Assembly: GCA_021464415.1 (NCBI GenBank) | Contig: CM038469.1 | Span: 2,768,501 to 2,832,500 of the forward strand | DNA length: 64,000 nt | Source: Lonicera japonica | Taxonomy: Eukaryota; Streptophyta; Magnoliopsida; Dipsacales; Caprifoliaceae | Reading direction: 5' to 3' | Shown: piece by piece, positions 1 through 12,652 of the stretch | Layout of the letters: every line of letters begins with the position of its first letter | Position numbering within the stretch: the first letter of the stretch is position 1 | The notes under the pieces: generated by a model | Database searches by the model: none | Told to the model about the DNA's origin: nothing | The model's input: the letters and a program-made list of their open reading frames with translations, nothing else | Program-made: the position numbers and the translations under genes

Positions 1-33
1 AATACTTTCTCTGTTTATGAATTATTTTCAGTT

Positions 34-195
34 TTGTTGGCTGAGCTTACAGCGATAACTTTCAGGTTTTTGTTGGCGACGAAGAGGTTTTTTTTTGCCG
101 AGTTTGACTTTGTCTTAGACGAGATCAAGGAGTTCTCTCAATGTTTAAAGGTGGCGGATAGCTTTATTTCTCGAGTTTGTAGCAAGGAATTTTGA
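34..195 (+). pseudogene. RNase H (RVT_3-type) remnant
   Basis: One open frame of 53 codons ending in TGA reads LLAELTAITF near its start and ends with an SFISRVCSK-like segment. The order AEL(x)AI ... FAEFD ... VLDEI ... SFISRVC is that of the C-terminal RNase H domain of plant LINEs and LINE-derived domesticates (RVT_3). It is truncated on both sides: there is no N-terminal strand and no terminal VAHxLA helix. Inference: a dead retroelement scrap. The match is short, so moderate to low confidence. Confidence 0.4.
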
Positions 196-201
196 CTTTA
201 A

Positions 202-486
202 GGCTCCGTTTGATTGCAACTTGGAAAAAGAAAATAAATTGAGTTAGTTTTGGTGAAAAGATGGAAAATAAGTTGAGTGATAGAGGTGATATCCTCTTGA
301 TTTTTAAGTTTTTCCATGAAGAAATTTTCTTTACTTTGGTGGTGAGTAAAAATTTTCCATCAAAAATGTTGAAAGATGGGGATATATATTCATAAAATAA
401 GTAACATCTCTCACCTTAATTTTTATCTTTTCACACAAACTAACTAAATTTATTTTCTTTTTCCATCTTTGCAATCAAACGGAGCC
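202..486. mobile_element. Tourist-like MITE (PIF/Harbinger), 285 bp
   Basis: Perfect 18-bp terminal inverted repeats: the left end reads GGCTCCGTTTGATTGCAA and the right end is its reverse complement. The element is flanked on both sides by the 3-bp direct repeat TAA (199-201 and 487-489), the Harbinger/Tourist target-site signature. The interior is AT-rich and folds on itself, with no coding capacity. A second copy lies at 14116-14406. Confidence 0.85.
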
Positions 487-611
487 TAATAGTATACTTT
501 AGTTGTGTGTCAAGATAGTTGGAACTCTTTGTTTCCAAAGTAGATTATGAATCTTATATCCATCGATTTTAATAATAAACCTTAGTTATGCATCCAATTG
601 GCTTTGAATTA

Positions 612-653
<42 letters not shown>
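612..653. repeat. (AAT)n microsatellite
   Basis: An uninterrupted TAA/AAT trinucleotide run of about 14 units in intergenic DNA. The rest of 490-1080 contains short GTGCAAAAG-like repeats around 880-960 and no recognisable gene. Confidence 0.9.
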
Positions 654-655
<2 letters not shown>

Positions 656-1084
656 CATCTCTTTTTATATGACTACATGGTTGACCTATCCAAATTGAAC
701 CCCTCGAGGAAAATCATACAAATGAAAGCGCTTTGTACCTGTTCTTTCCCCAACATCATTCCATACTTAGGGGTGTTTTCGATTTCGGTTGAGAAAAAAT
801 GAGAAAGTGTTATGTTTTTTGCTCGGTTCCAAACCCAAGAGAAGATGAGTTTTATGGAAAATCAGATTGTTCGCTCGAAGGGTGCAAAAGAGGATTTGCG
901 GTTCTGAAAAAGTGCACCCATAATATTGCATTCTGAAAAGGTGCAAAAGGACTTTTGCAATTATGCGAAAAAAGTACAAAAGTCGTTTTGCAACTGGGCG
1001 AGAAATATGTTTCCTTCTCAAACTTGGTTTCCTTGTTTATTTTGGTCTCTATTACCTTGTTAAAAGTTTTCATATTTACGTAGG

Positions 1085-1410
1085 ATTGTTATTACCTTAT
1101 TCTAGATTGGATGGACTATATTATATTGTTATATATAGATAGAATCATTTAATAGATTAAGGCATAAGATAATTTCTTCTTTCTATGGAATTTGTGGGAG
1201 AGTTCATCATGTTATGAGAGAGAGGTTAAAAGGCTGTTAATTTGCTTCTTCTGTGAGAGCTTTGAGTGCAATAATTCTTGTGATAGATTTTGTAACCATT
1301 TTCAAAGAATTAGTGAAATCTCCGTTCGTCGAATATTGTTCGTGTGTTCTATTATCTATCTTCTTGCTTTTTTCCATCCTTATTATCTCTAGTTATTAAT
1401 ATCCACTATT
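1085..1410 (+). mobile_element. Possible Ty1-copia LTR fragment
   Basis: The stretch has a TATA-like block (TTATATATAG near 1128) followed by the GAGAGAG ... TTTTGTAACCATTTTC ... CGTTCGTCG ... TGTTCTATTATCTATCTTC order typical of the R/U5 part of plant copia LTRs. No clean TG...CA ends, PBS or target duplication were found, so it would be a truncated fragment. Judged by eye only. Confidence 0.3.
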
Positions 1411-1836
1411 TGAATTACGATCCGTGGCGTGATTTATTGTTAATAATCACAACAGAAAGATCTGAACCCAAATTGAATATATAAATTCAATTTCAGCTTT
1501 TGAATGATCCAAACCCAAAGTAAACTTTTTAGTTTAGTTTTAATCGATTTTTATATATAAAAAAAGAAAAGAAAAGAAAAAATAAATTTAACATTGATAA
1601 GTGCATCAAAACAGAGGCAGCAATCAATCGGCCAAAACAATGGCAGTACACGATGGGCCTTTGAGACATATTTTAATTTAAATTCCATAAATCTAGCTAT
1701 TTTTATTTTTTACCATTGATTATGGTAGAATTTAGACAAAGTGGGAATTGCTAATATTAAATGATAGAATTGACAAAGTCAATGTGGAAAATATCGCATC
1801 TTAATCAATACAAAACTTCATATCTAACCTACATGG

Positions 1837-4800
1837 TTAACATCTTTGCGTTCTAGACGACATTAGCCTTCGAAGCTTCATATTTGACAACTTGAAGCGA
1901 GTTTGTAGATTGTCAGCCATATTTCTTGAAATCGTGTTTATTTGTATTCCTGTCTCTTGTTCCAGCTTTTCAACCTCATCCTCGCACTCAATGACTTTAT
2001 CGAAGCAAATGTACCTCCCAAATGCTGTCCTGTTCATTGCTTCAAACACTCTAACATGTGCCTCTGCTAATCTGTTTACATCAACAACTGCTAGTAATCC
2101 ATTGGCATACATCTCTTGAGCACCTGCAATAAAATTATTGTATTTTTACGGCCGGAATTGTATGGAAAGATGAAGGGTTGTTTGGATGATCAGAATGGGA
2201 AGACTTGTAAATACCTTTGAGATAAGCAACTGTTGATGTCGGATTTCTAGGAAAAAAATTTGGACCAGTAATAAGACCAGGGCAGATTGTGGTCAGCCTA
2301 AGTCCCCTCTCCTTGGCTATTCTCCACGCAGTCTTTTCTGCTTTTAGCTTACCCAGGGCATACCAGAGCTGCTCATGTTCCAAATACAAAGAGAAATTTA
2401 CTTCAAAGCTTTGTAATTTTTATTAATAATGTTAGTGTTACTATAAGTTGCAAGAAGTTTGGTGTTACCGATGTTTATCATAAATAAAACGGAACATAGG
2501 CGATTAATCTTAATAAATCAAGATCTCAATAGCTAGTTACATTTTTGGATCAATGCGCAAAGATTTAATGGAAACATATAGCAAAATTTGGAAGGAAGAT
2601 ACGTATATATATATATATATATTACCTTTTTTTCAATACAGAATGACTCGTTGCTCCTGGAGTCATGGTCAATTACGGGAGTGATACTGCTGAGGGAGTT
2701 GTCTTGCCATGTACAAGCTAATAGAGACGATGTGAACACACACTTTCTAACTGATTGTGTTGATGCACAAGCTTCAATTACCTTTTCGGCTGCCTTCACT
2801 TCTATCTCGGCCATGGATTTCTAACAAAAATCAAATGCAATAGCAATTGAGTTGAATGTGGTAAGGATTAAAGGAATCAACAAAGCTAAAAAAGGGGATA
2901 GTTTGGATCAACCCTTGCATTCTACCTTCTAGGTGCAATAAACATATTGTTTTGCACAATTTTTGTTTTATTCAGGAATAATAACGAGTCTCGTAGGATC
3001 CTTATTCTAACCGTTGGGCATTTTAGGGCCAATCCAGTGATCTGTTGTAGTGAGAACTTTTTCAAACTATTGGACTTGATTGACAATGACTTGTAAATAT
3101 TTATCCACTTCAAATTTGAGCTTTGAGGCACCCACACTAGTATCTATTTTATTTAACTCCCTTGAGATTCTTATCATTTTTATTTACTTGCGAGATTATA
3201 TAGCGGATAGGTTTTGGAGCCAAAACCCAAAAGGAAGTCAAGTTTCTACAGCTAAGCTGTTCCGGCATTCTTTCTTGCAAGATTGAAAGACTGGTTTGTT
3301 CAAGTTTCTACAGCTAACCTGTTCCAACATTCTTTCTTGCAAGATTGAAAGACTGGTTTGTTCCTTAATATAGTTATCTCAGAGGCTTATTTCACACAGA
3401 AGTGCAAAAGATGGTAAGATTGTTTTGCGTGTATTTTGTACTTTCTTGCCAGGGGTGTTGCTTAGATTTTTCTACTTTACCAGCTCAGATCCTTTTAGAT
3501 TTTAATTATTCATGAAAGTGCAATTTTACATGATGGGTACGTTGTAAAGAGCAAAGAGAACTCAACCACATAGAACGTAGGCCCCTAATTTCTAGGTCAA
3601 CCGCACAAAATTAAGACATGCACCTAACCTTCCCGTAGAGAATCGTAAGAAGATTTACACGTAGCCTAGACTTTTCTCCTTAATTAATTCCGACCCATCT
3701 GCCCAGTTGACTTTTAACTGTGAATGGCAATCTTAATAAAAGTTGGGGTGGTGATAATGACACCCCCTGTTTAATTGGTAACACACTAATTAATACAAAT
3801 CATTAACCCCAACCCTTAAAACCCTTATCATCATCTCATCATCGTCCGACACCCCAAGCAAAACCCATACAAGAATTTTTTTATCATCTGTATTCCTTTC
3901 CTCTTAAGCTTCCAGGTGATTATTTTACTGTGAATTATTCCATGCCTACCTTCTTCCTCTTGCTTGTTATTATGTGTTATAACTCTAAGCATACAACTAC
4001 TAATTACACTACTACAAATATCTGCTGGACAGGCCTTTTGGTAGAACAGGTGGGTTATAACAGGTTGGTTGTGTTTAAAGCTCGGATCATTCAAATCAAA
4101 ACAAACAAGCAAAAAAAAAAACCCACAAAGATAGCACGTTTATGGTGAGACCAGATTGTAATCGGTCCATTACAACCGAGCACTATGTGATTTACTCGGT
4201 TCCTCATTGCTGAATAAGCTTGCAGATGCTGAGTATCTGCTCGTCAGACATCAAGTGAGCAACTGTAAATTTGCTCGGTTCACTGCGAGGGGGGGATCAT
4301 CACCCTAAAGGTTTGATCATCCAAGAATTCTCAAAATTTGTAATCATTGCAATTTTCATAAAATATGCCAAGTTGGGAGAGAGCAGGTAGAAAGTAGAAA
4401 CTGCCAGTAGGTTGACCTCGTGGCATGGGTCATGAAAGATTTGTTCAACATCATGTTACAAGTAGCAGGCGAAATATAATCGTACAACAGGTCATATGAA
4501 AAGTTATCTCCCTTACATAAAAGACCTAAATAAATAATAGTCGATTGTCGGTATTAATTGTTAATTAAGTAATATAAATGCAAATGCATGTGAATGATAG
4601 CACCTGAATATAATATAATATAATATAGATTGTCTTGAAACATTTAGGACTCCACTCAGCCACTCTCATGAGCCTAAAATGATAGTTGATCCACTAAACA
4701 ATTTTCTAATTACTAGAAACCTCAAATGTTCTAACAAATTATACATAACATTTATTACATATCCCTATATTCATCTTTACTATTATAAAAAACAAGCCAC

Positions 4801-6350
4801 AAGTGGAGCTTTTTGACTAACTTTTATTATGGAAAATGAGTTCCACATTAAATTATTTTCGATGTATGTCTAGAAACAAAATGAACCGTGTAATTCTCCA
4901 AAATCTGCATCCCTATTTTAAGGAAAAATATCATTTAATAAAATATAAGCACCTTGACTAATTTCCGAACATGCATTTAAACGTTCCAATCGGCATGTGA
5001 CATGACAAGGTGCCCCCCCCCCCCCGAGAGCATTTAAAAACCTTGACACCCATGAGGCGAGGTAACAGCCGATGACAATATGCTATAGCATTGCTATTTT
5101 ATTCATCAATAGTCAAGCTAACTGAATTATTGATTATGCACACAGTAATTAACAAGTAATTTTACATGCACCATTTTAAATGATTAAATTAATAACTTTA
5201 ACAGTATGTCAGAAAGTTAGCCACACAGTTCTGTTAAAAAAAAAGGGGTTAACCACACAATAACCAATGACACATCATTTTAGCTAGTAATTTGGTGGCA
5301 TATAAGTTTGTCCATCTATCATTACTCAATATTCACAAAGTTTGATCAGGAAACTAGTTGACTGAAGTATTAAAGCAATTAAATATGGAAATTAGAAGCA
5401 ACCTATAAGAGAAAAAAAAACTCACAGAATAGCCAGATAGACCAGCAGGATCGATGAATGCAGAGGTGTGAAATACGCCAGAACAACCGTCGAATGCCTC
5501 CAGTAGACTTTCGATTTCGTTCAACTTTGCCGCAACAACTTCAATCACGCCATTAGTTCCCCTCATTTCCCCTGTCAATTCCATCTCCCTCAGCTTCTCT
5601 ATATCCTCTGCATAATTTTCAATCAACCACATAAACAATAGCAAAATCAAAATCAATCCACTGTACTCATATCCAAATACAATCACGTTTGAAAAAAATG
5701 TCAATGATGCCAAAAAAAAAAAAATGCCACAATTCCTTGTTTACTGTGATTAAAAGATCTCCCTCAGCTTTCTCTATATCCTCTGCATCTTTTTTTTATC
5801 AGCCACATAAATAGTGGCTAAATCAAAATCAATCAAGCGTATCATCTCACCTCCAAATCAAATCACGCTTGAAAAATGTTTACTACGCTACAAAAAGAAA
5901 TGACAAAAATAGCTTCTCTATATCCTCTGCATTTCCAACAAACCATATAAACAACAGCAAAATCAATCCTTCCAGTATTATCATATCCAAATCAAATCAC
6001 GCTTGAAGAAAACGTCTACTAAGCAAAAAAATAAAAAGAAGGCCACAAATACATGTCTATTGCGATTAAAACAACATCTACAGAAGCTCACCTTCATTAT
6101 CGACGGTTATCCGTACGGAATAGCCACGGAGAAGTAGTTCCTTGACGATTGATAAACCGAGGAAGGAAACACCGCTGGTGACGCACACTAGTTGATCCCG
6201 CTCGCAGGAGATATAGTCTCCGGTGGCCAGAGATCGGTTTCTGAAGGTATCGTCGTACTTTTTACTATGCACAAGTGCGTTGGACAGCAGCATCTTGCGG
6301 AATTCGTCCATCTCCATGGATTTACTCTTACTTGGGCGTAGAATCCCCAT
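1837..6350 (-). CDS. Cinnamoyl-CoA reductase-like NAD(P)-binding protein (SNL6 group)
   Basis: Five exons on the minus strand join in frame with GT-AG introns: 6350-6092, 5607-5426, 2820-2626, 2368-2215, 2123-1837 (358 aa). It is an extended short-chain dehydrogenase. Residues 55-65 form the nucleotide loop [11 protein letters not shown], 177-179 are the TSS catalytic Ser region, and Y215/K219 in LWYALGK are the YxxxK pair. True cinnamoyl-CoA reductases carry NWYCY at this place; LWYALG is what I recall for the SNL6/CCR-like branch, so monolignol CCR activity should not be assumed. The substrate is unknown. The CCR-typical segment [16 protein letters not shown] precedes exon 3. Start: the ATG at 6350 is the first, about 100 bp below a TATA box. 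Intron 2 (2.6 kb) and intron 1 hold local duplications. No break was seen in the coding frame. Confidence 0.88.
3239..3362. repeat. 62-bp tandem duplication in intron 2 of the reductase gene
   Basis: Two adjacent 62-bp copies (3239-3300, 3301-3362), both starting CAAGTTTCTACAGCTAA and ending GACTGGTTTGTT, differ at three positions. The junction is exact and there is no inserted base. It is a recent local duplication without coding capacity. Confidence 0.9.
5579..6010 (-). repeat. Triplicated exon 2 acceptor / intron 1 segment
   Basis: The block CTTCTCTATATCCTCTGCAT, the reverse complement of the exon 2 acceptor and its first codons, occurs at about 5593, 5770 and 5914. Each copy is followed by diverged CCACATAAACAA...AAATCAAATCACGCTTGA sequence. 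Only the copy nearest the rest of exon 2 (acceptor at 5608-5610) is followed by the full coding exon. The other two (exon edges would be 5782 and 5926) lie inside intron 1. Confidence 0.85.
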
Positions 6351-6450
6351 TTTTCTTCAGTATACCAGAGAGAAGAGAAAACTCTTATTTTATGCTCTAA
6401 CTGAAAATATTGTGAATTTATGACAATTAGAAGAGATATCTATTTTATAT

Positions 6451-6457
6451 TTATATA
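6451..6457 (-). promoter_or_regulatory. TATA box of the reductase gene
   Basis: Read on the minus strand the sequence is CTATATAAATATAAA, about 100 bp upstream of the start codon at 6350. That leaves room for a transcription start near 6420 and a 5' leader of some 70 nt. It is the only strong TATA element in the first 200 bp upstream. Confidence 0.6.
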
Positions 6458-6609
6458 GGCATTGAATGAGAGGGGAGACACAGCGCGATTCATTAGAAGA
6501 TCTGTAGGCAAATAGGAGCCACACTTTCTTTAAATTAATACAGGGAAATGACGTGGGCGTTTAGAACAATATGGAGATTTTTCTTTTAATTTTTTTTTTT
6601 CATAACAAT

Positions 6610-7018
6610 ATGATATAAAATAGTATGTACTTTTCACGATTATGGTAAAAACTTTTTAAAATTTACATATTTTGAAGTCTCCAATCAATTAATTTAATAT
6701 TTTAATTATATTTGTATGATATTAAAAAGATCATATATTAAATTTGATTTTTTTTTTCAAAACTAGAATTATTTATTTTGAATTTTTAAATAATATAGAG
6801 TATTTACTATGGTGCATGTATAAATATCATAATAAGTTATATTACACAATCATTTACTACAATTTAACAAGAATATTAAGTGCTTATCATATTAATCATC
6901 TTATATTTAGTTAAGATAACAATATTTGGCGAATTATCATCCTAAATACAACAAAAATATACAAATTTAAAGAGATACTCAGCATAATTTATGATATAAA
7001 GTACTTACCATCTATTTA
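6610..7018. mobile_element. AT-rich TIR element (MITE), copy 1
   Basis: About 400 bp of AT-rich DNA whose ends are inverted (AGTATGTACTTTTCACGATT on the left; the reverse complement of the right end reads ATGGTAAGTACTTTATATCA). It aligns over its length with 32442-32826, sharing blocks such as AAATAATATAGAGTATT and CATATTAATCAT. Two dispersed copies with common ends indicate a MITE. The superfamily was not determined. Confidence 0.55.
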
Positions 7019-8950
7019 CTTAGATATATAAATAGGGTGTGGCTATTGAAAGATTTTCAAAAAGCGCTGGTAGTTGCACATTAATACGTGCAGAACTGAA
7101 ATCACGAAAGTTAGGGAATGAAAGATAGCATCGTGATTCAAATTTGAGACATTGTCCTTATAATAATATTATTTAATTTGTAATTTCAATGTTTGTTCCA
7201 AGGTTATACTTGTTTTTGGGTGGTGATATTGCCTCTTTTCATTGTCTATAAAATTATGAAAGTCTCAGTTGAACCATTGAGCTAATAACTTTTTTGATTT
7301 TTTTTTCAAATAAATTAAATTTTTGCATTTATAAAAAGGAAATGTATATACATATCGCGTATATTTATGTGTCTCGTATTTCAAAATAGAACAATCATTG
7401 CTATGTCCGAAGAAGTTTAAAATAAAACATTTGTGTAATATATAGGTAATGTACTAATGAAACGTGAACTCAAATAGCCCGCTAGTTTGAAAGTCTATGG
7501 TGTCATTTGTTTATTATTTATTTTTTTGATTAATCATTTATATCAAAGATAATTACATGGAGTCAGATATAAAATTTTGTCGCCCTAGCTAACTATACTA
7601 TGAACTACATAATTCGCTGACCAAAGAGATGAATAACCAAGTTTTGCTTCGCGTCACCCTCATGAGAGTCTCCCAACTAAACCGAGAGAGCAGCTTCAAC
7701 TTCCTTCTACATCACCAACCACACGAATACGAACCGCCACGAACAATCCCATTTGTTTATTTGTTTGAATCTAAATAATACAGACTGAATCTTAAGTCTA
7801 AAAATTAAATTTTAAAAACTTGATTGTTTTGTTTCTGAATGTTACATTTTAATAGATGTTGTTTGTTTCAACATATTACATCTAAATGTTGAATGAATAT
7901 TATTTAGACAATTCTACTCGTCCTCTTATTTTATGAAATATTGCCTAATGTAATACGAAAGAAAGAATTACAAATGAATATATATAATATAATAAAAAAA
8001 CTCATGTATAAAATTCTGATAAAATCAAATTTGTGTGCTAATATGGTCAAAATTCCTTGCAATGCAATACAAGTAGAAAAAAACACACAGAAAATGGAAT
8101 AGAAGAAAGAAGAAAAATGCTTTCATGTATAATAGAGTCAAAAGAAAATCAAAGGAATCCCATCGGGTGATGTAGCCATTAGCAAAGTTGAAGAACGTTT
8201 CAAAGCGGCTGGCAGTGAAAGAGAATGAGAGGATTTTATTGTCTTTTTCACAAAAAAAAGAAAAGAAAAAAAGAAGCAGGTGTCCTAACTCTATTTCTTT
8301 TACTATAATAATAATTAAAAATCTCCCGACCTTAAATAAGACTCGAATTTAAGATCATTCTTAAATTAAAATTACTGTTTACTAACTAGAGTAGTCCACT
8401 TGCTTGAGCCAACATTTTTAATAAAATCAAACAAAAAATAGAAAAAAAAGGTATTATGTATCTTTAAATATTAAAATTTTAGATTCAGTAGGTGGGAGCC
8501 TCTTGATCATTAAGAGGTAAAATAAGTGAATAGCCCTAAATTTTTTAGTGAATCAAACAAGTTTTAGTATGTCTGAATATTCAAACTTCAGAAGTTAGAA
8601 ACAAACAACCACTAACCCTTTACCTCAGTGTCTTTAAGTTTAAAGCATTGCTTATGAACCTTATTTCTTTTTCGCGAAAATTTGAACGAATGTTATTGCA
8701 ACTAATTAACAAAAATTACAGGAGGAACAGAATGTACAAAACCCACTCCCAACTCCAAGGGCTAAAATAAAAAATCTATCCTTACACCAATATACAAAAC
8801 AAATACATTTTTATCTTATTTCAAAAAAGTTTATTTTCCTCTGAAAAAAATAGTTTCATGTTAATTTTGACAAGAATTACACCTGGTTTGATATCATAAG
8901 ATTTGATAATTGACTATAACATACTCGAAAAAAAATATAATTGTCAATAT
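7019..8950. other. Gene-free AT-rich intergenic DNA
   Basis: No open frame resembles a protein. A loosely inverted pair around 7750-7780 and 8560-8605 (TTTGTTTGAA... and its partner TTAGAAACAAACAAC) hints at an old TIR element, but target duplications were not found. Confidence 0.5.
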
Positions 8951-9211
8951 GGGTGCGTTTGATAATAACATGAAAAAAAAAAAAAATAGTTGATTTTTGT
9001 AAAAAGTTAAAAAATAATTTGAAACGTAGTGAGATGTCATCTTACATTGTTATTTTTTTCATGAAGAAAATTTCTTTGGTAATTGAAGAAGAAATTTTTT
9101 TTACAAAAAATTATGAAAGATAAAAGACATTTACTCATAAAATAAGTATGAAATAGAAAACATCTCATTATATAACTTACTTATTTCTCATATTGTTATT
9201 AAATGAAGTCT
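8951..9211. mobile_element. MITE-like fold-back element
   Basis: Ends are inverted: GGGTGCGTTTGATAATAACA on the left and the reverse complement of ...TGTTATTAAATGAAGTC on the right. The interior resembles the fold-back interior of the Tourist copy at 202-486 (CATCTC ... CTCATAAAATAAGTA). Flanking TAT on both sides may be the target duplication. A truncated relative lies at about 11403-11590. Confidence 0.5.
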
Positions 9212-9537
9212 ATAAAACATTTTAGAAAAAAAAAATTGAATTTTACATATATATATATATATATATATTTGGTCAAAGAATTTTATACATATAGAAAACT
9301 TGGAAAATAATGGAATAAATCTTCTGGAAGGTTGCTTCTATGGACCACATCAAGATCCATGTGAAGACTAAGAAGAACATTTTCATTATTTAATTTCTTT
9401 TAGTTTTTTAACTTTTAAGTCCGTTAGTGACGAGGTGGGACACAGTCTGAGATTAATCAAATGGAACAGTGTCAAGGTTTGTTTTTTATTAACTTGGCGT
9501 GGCTCACATGTATTTACTTTCATGCACGTGGTCTTGG

Positions 9538-11708
9538 TGGGGGTGCTCTGTTACTTCCACAGTTGAAAGGTTGCCTAAATTAATTATTATTATATTATTG
9601 AGCTTCACTTTCAAATATTTATGTAATTTTTTTTGGTCTAAGTCAGTTGAAAGGTTGCCTAAATTAATTATTATTAGATTATTGAGCTTCACTTTCAGAT
9701 GCTTTTTTTTTTATTAGTTACGGAGTATTCAGGTAAGTTTTATATGCACTTCAACTAATTTTTATTGGTCACCAAAAATTCAATTAATCTCTACTAGTCA
9801 CCAAGAATATTTATAACTGGCGAGATTCAATTCGAAGAACTTCAGTTGAACCTACCACTGCACCTTAGTGGTTCACTTTCAAATACTATTGTTAACAGAA
9901 GTTTGATTGTTTGCAAAAAAAAATGCTTTGAATATAATAATCGTCAAAGAAAAAAAAAAAAAAGGAAGAGCGAGATCGAGATTTTTAATTTGATGTGACA
10001 TTCTCTCTTTTCTTCATTTTTTAATGGCATAAGCTAGAAGCCATCACACAAAAGTTGGATTCTACAAAACATTTAAAAAGTAATAAAATATTTTATTAAA
10101 TTATTAAAAAATATATATGAACAATAATAGATTTATAATTATTACATCTTTGACCACTTATGCAAAATCTTCATCTACATTTTAATTTTTAGTAATTAAC
10201 TTTAATGTCAAAATAAATATTTGTTGTCGCAGCACAAAGAATAGATTGACACATGGGTGGAATCACAAGGAAGGTGGAGAGGGTAACTCGAGTCAAATAA
10301 ATTATTGTTATTTTTTTTTTGATAATGATAACACTCCACATAATTATTATATTACTCTAAAATTAATTTTTATGATATTTTGTATGCATGGATGATACCT
10401 TGTAAAAGGTTACAATACTCTTGTGAAATATTAATATATTTATCCTTTTCTTAGGGTGAGGCTATTGACACACCCTTGTAACACTTTCTACATTTGATTC
10501 GGTACATTTGGGCCGAGTATATGATCATTTACTCTGTGCAATAAAATCAAATTATTGTTGAGAATAAAAAAATAATACGCTGACTCATAATCATTTTCTT
10601 AAGGGAAAATAATATAACTATTTTCCTTTTACAATCTACAATAATATAAAGAAAAGAAGAACTGCTATTTACCCCAAAAAAATGTCCCGAAAATTATAAC
10701 CCAAATGAATTTAAACCGTATATCTGTTTTTGAGTTGTAGTTTCATTAATGTTTTTTTGAACCGGATAATATTGCTTAAAGAAAGGAGATTAAACTCATA
10801 ATCCTCACTACTAAATTAGCCTTAGTTATTTCAGATAAATAAATGATTCAACACTCGTTAAATTACTAGGAAAGATAAGAGTAATTTTTACTCCGCCATC
10901 TATCAAAATTAAGAAATTTGCAAGTCATCTTGTTGGCAGCATAGTATCTTAATACTTGAATACATGTAGCATCATTCGAAAAATTAGTTGGATTACACAT
11001 TTTTAATAAGTTATCTGTTTTTGTTTTTTATTTAGTTAGTATCACAATTCACAACTGCCTCTTTTTAGCCCCCTTCCTGTTCAAAACTATGACCAATACA
11101 TTTCCCTATTATATCACTACTCGTCAATAATACGGATTGCTGAAGAACAAAACGTAGAATAATTGGTTTTTTGAGTTAGCTTTTGACTAAAACGAAAGAT
11201 AATTACATTGTTTGGCTTATCAAAATAAAATGTTCTAGAAGCCTACCGACGGTTCATAATTTTAAATAAGTGGAAATGTCAAATGTTCCATGCTTACTGA
11301 GGATTCATACCTCATGAAACTTTTTATTAAAGATGTTCATAAGAATGACTCCAAAATACTATCAGACGAAGAAAATAAATAAATGAATTGATTAAAAATA
11401 CAAGTTCTGTTTGATAATAATATGAAAAATGAAAATAACTAATTTAACTAAAAATATGAAAAATAAGTTGAGGAATGCGTTGAGATGTTTTGTATCTCAT
11501 ACTTATTTTTGTGAGTATATATCGTCCATCATCCTTTATATTTTGTGAAAAAAATTTCTTCACGATCACCTAATTTTTTTTTTCCATGGAAGAAGTCAAA
11601 ATAGATTCGAGGTAAGTAAATAAATAAAAGTCATTTGTACATTGGTACCCAAAGTCTCGCTATATTTGGGCCTTAGTATACCCAAAGTTTCACCTATTTA
11701 CATTTTGG
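9538..11708. repeat. Tandem segmental duplication, unit A (2171 bp)
   Basis: The unit starts at TGGGGGTGCTCTGTTACTTC and is followed directly by a second unit starting TGGGGGTGATCTGTTACTTC at 11709. The two align in order through several kilobases: GTTGAAAGG.TG.CTAAATTAA, CACACAAAAG, GGTGGAGAGGGTAAC, AAAATGTTCTAGAAGC. The unit ends inside a sequence that is the left arm of the long-TIR element at 15158. There is no gene inside. Confidence 0.8.
9561..9704. repeat. Local tandem duplication inside unit A
   Basis: GTTGAAAGGTTGCCTAAATT with about 40 further bases occurs twice (starting 9561 and 9647), separated by a spacer of about 28 bp. Unit B has a single copy, so this duplication is specific to unit A. 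Confidence 0.8.
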
Positions 11709-11761
11709 TGGGGGTGATCTGTTACTTCGAGAGTTGAAAGGCTGTCTAAATTAATTATTAG

Positions 11762-12454
11762 AGTAAATATTATTAATGGCCATTGAATTATAGGCAAATT
11801 TAATTTCAAGTAGCCAATATACTTTAATTGGTTACAACCGGCCTACTAAACTTTAAAAAAGTACTACTAGTGACTACTCCCTCAAATTTCACCATTACTT
11901 TTTGGCAAGAACCATGTCATGAGATATATTAGGGACATTTTGCTCATATTTTCCCTTTTCCTTTCCCTTCCCCTTTTATCTTCTTCCAATTGATCCTCTT
12001 CATTCTTTTTCTTCTTCTTCTTCCTTATCCGATTTCCTCTTTTCCTCTCTCACTCCCCTCCAATTTCCTTCTTTGATTTTTGTACTTGTTTGACAAATTG
12101 TCATTTGATTTGATTAATTTAGGCCATTGATTTGATAGATTTTGTTGTTTAATTGTAGAATTTAGCTTTGAATCAAATGAATTGAGGTGATTTAGGGGTT
12201 AGGGATAGGGTTTTTGTGAAGAACAATTTTAGGGGTTTAATATTTTGATAATTAATTGATATTTCGCTAAAATATTTTTAATTGGGTCACGTGATAGTCA
12301 CATGACCTAACTGTTGTTAGAACTAACGGTGGAATTGACAGAGTGATTACTGGTAGTATTTTTTAAAAATTTAATGAATTAATTGTAACAAATTAAAATA
12401 TAATAATAAAGATAAAATTTATCAATAATTTAATAAACATTAATAGTATTTACT
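11762..12454. mobile_element. TIR insertion of about 690 bp (Mutator-like MITE candidate)
   Basis: The ends are inverted with one mismatch in 16 (AGTAAATATTATTAAT and the reverse complement of ATTAATAGTATTTACT). The AT-rich flanks TTAATTATT and TTAATTAAT look like an imperfect 9-10-bp target duplication, which would suggest Mutator. Unit A lacks the insert. There is a CT-rich block with (CTT)n near 12010 and no coding capacity. The family call is an inference. Confidence 0.55.
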
Positions 12455-12652
12455 TTAATTAATATTGAGCACGCTTTCAAATACTATTATTATTAACATA
12501 AGTTTGATCGCAAGAAAGACGCTTTGAATATAATAATAGTTAAAAAAGAAGAAGAAGAAGAGAGATTTATAATTTGATGCGACATTCTCTCTTTTTCTCC
12601 CTCTTTTAATGGCATAAGTTAGAACTCATCGTCTCATCACACAAAAGCTAGA

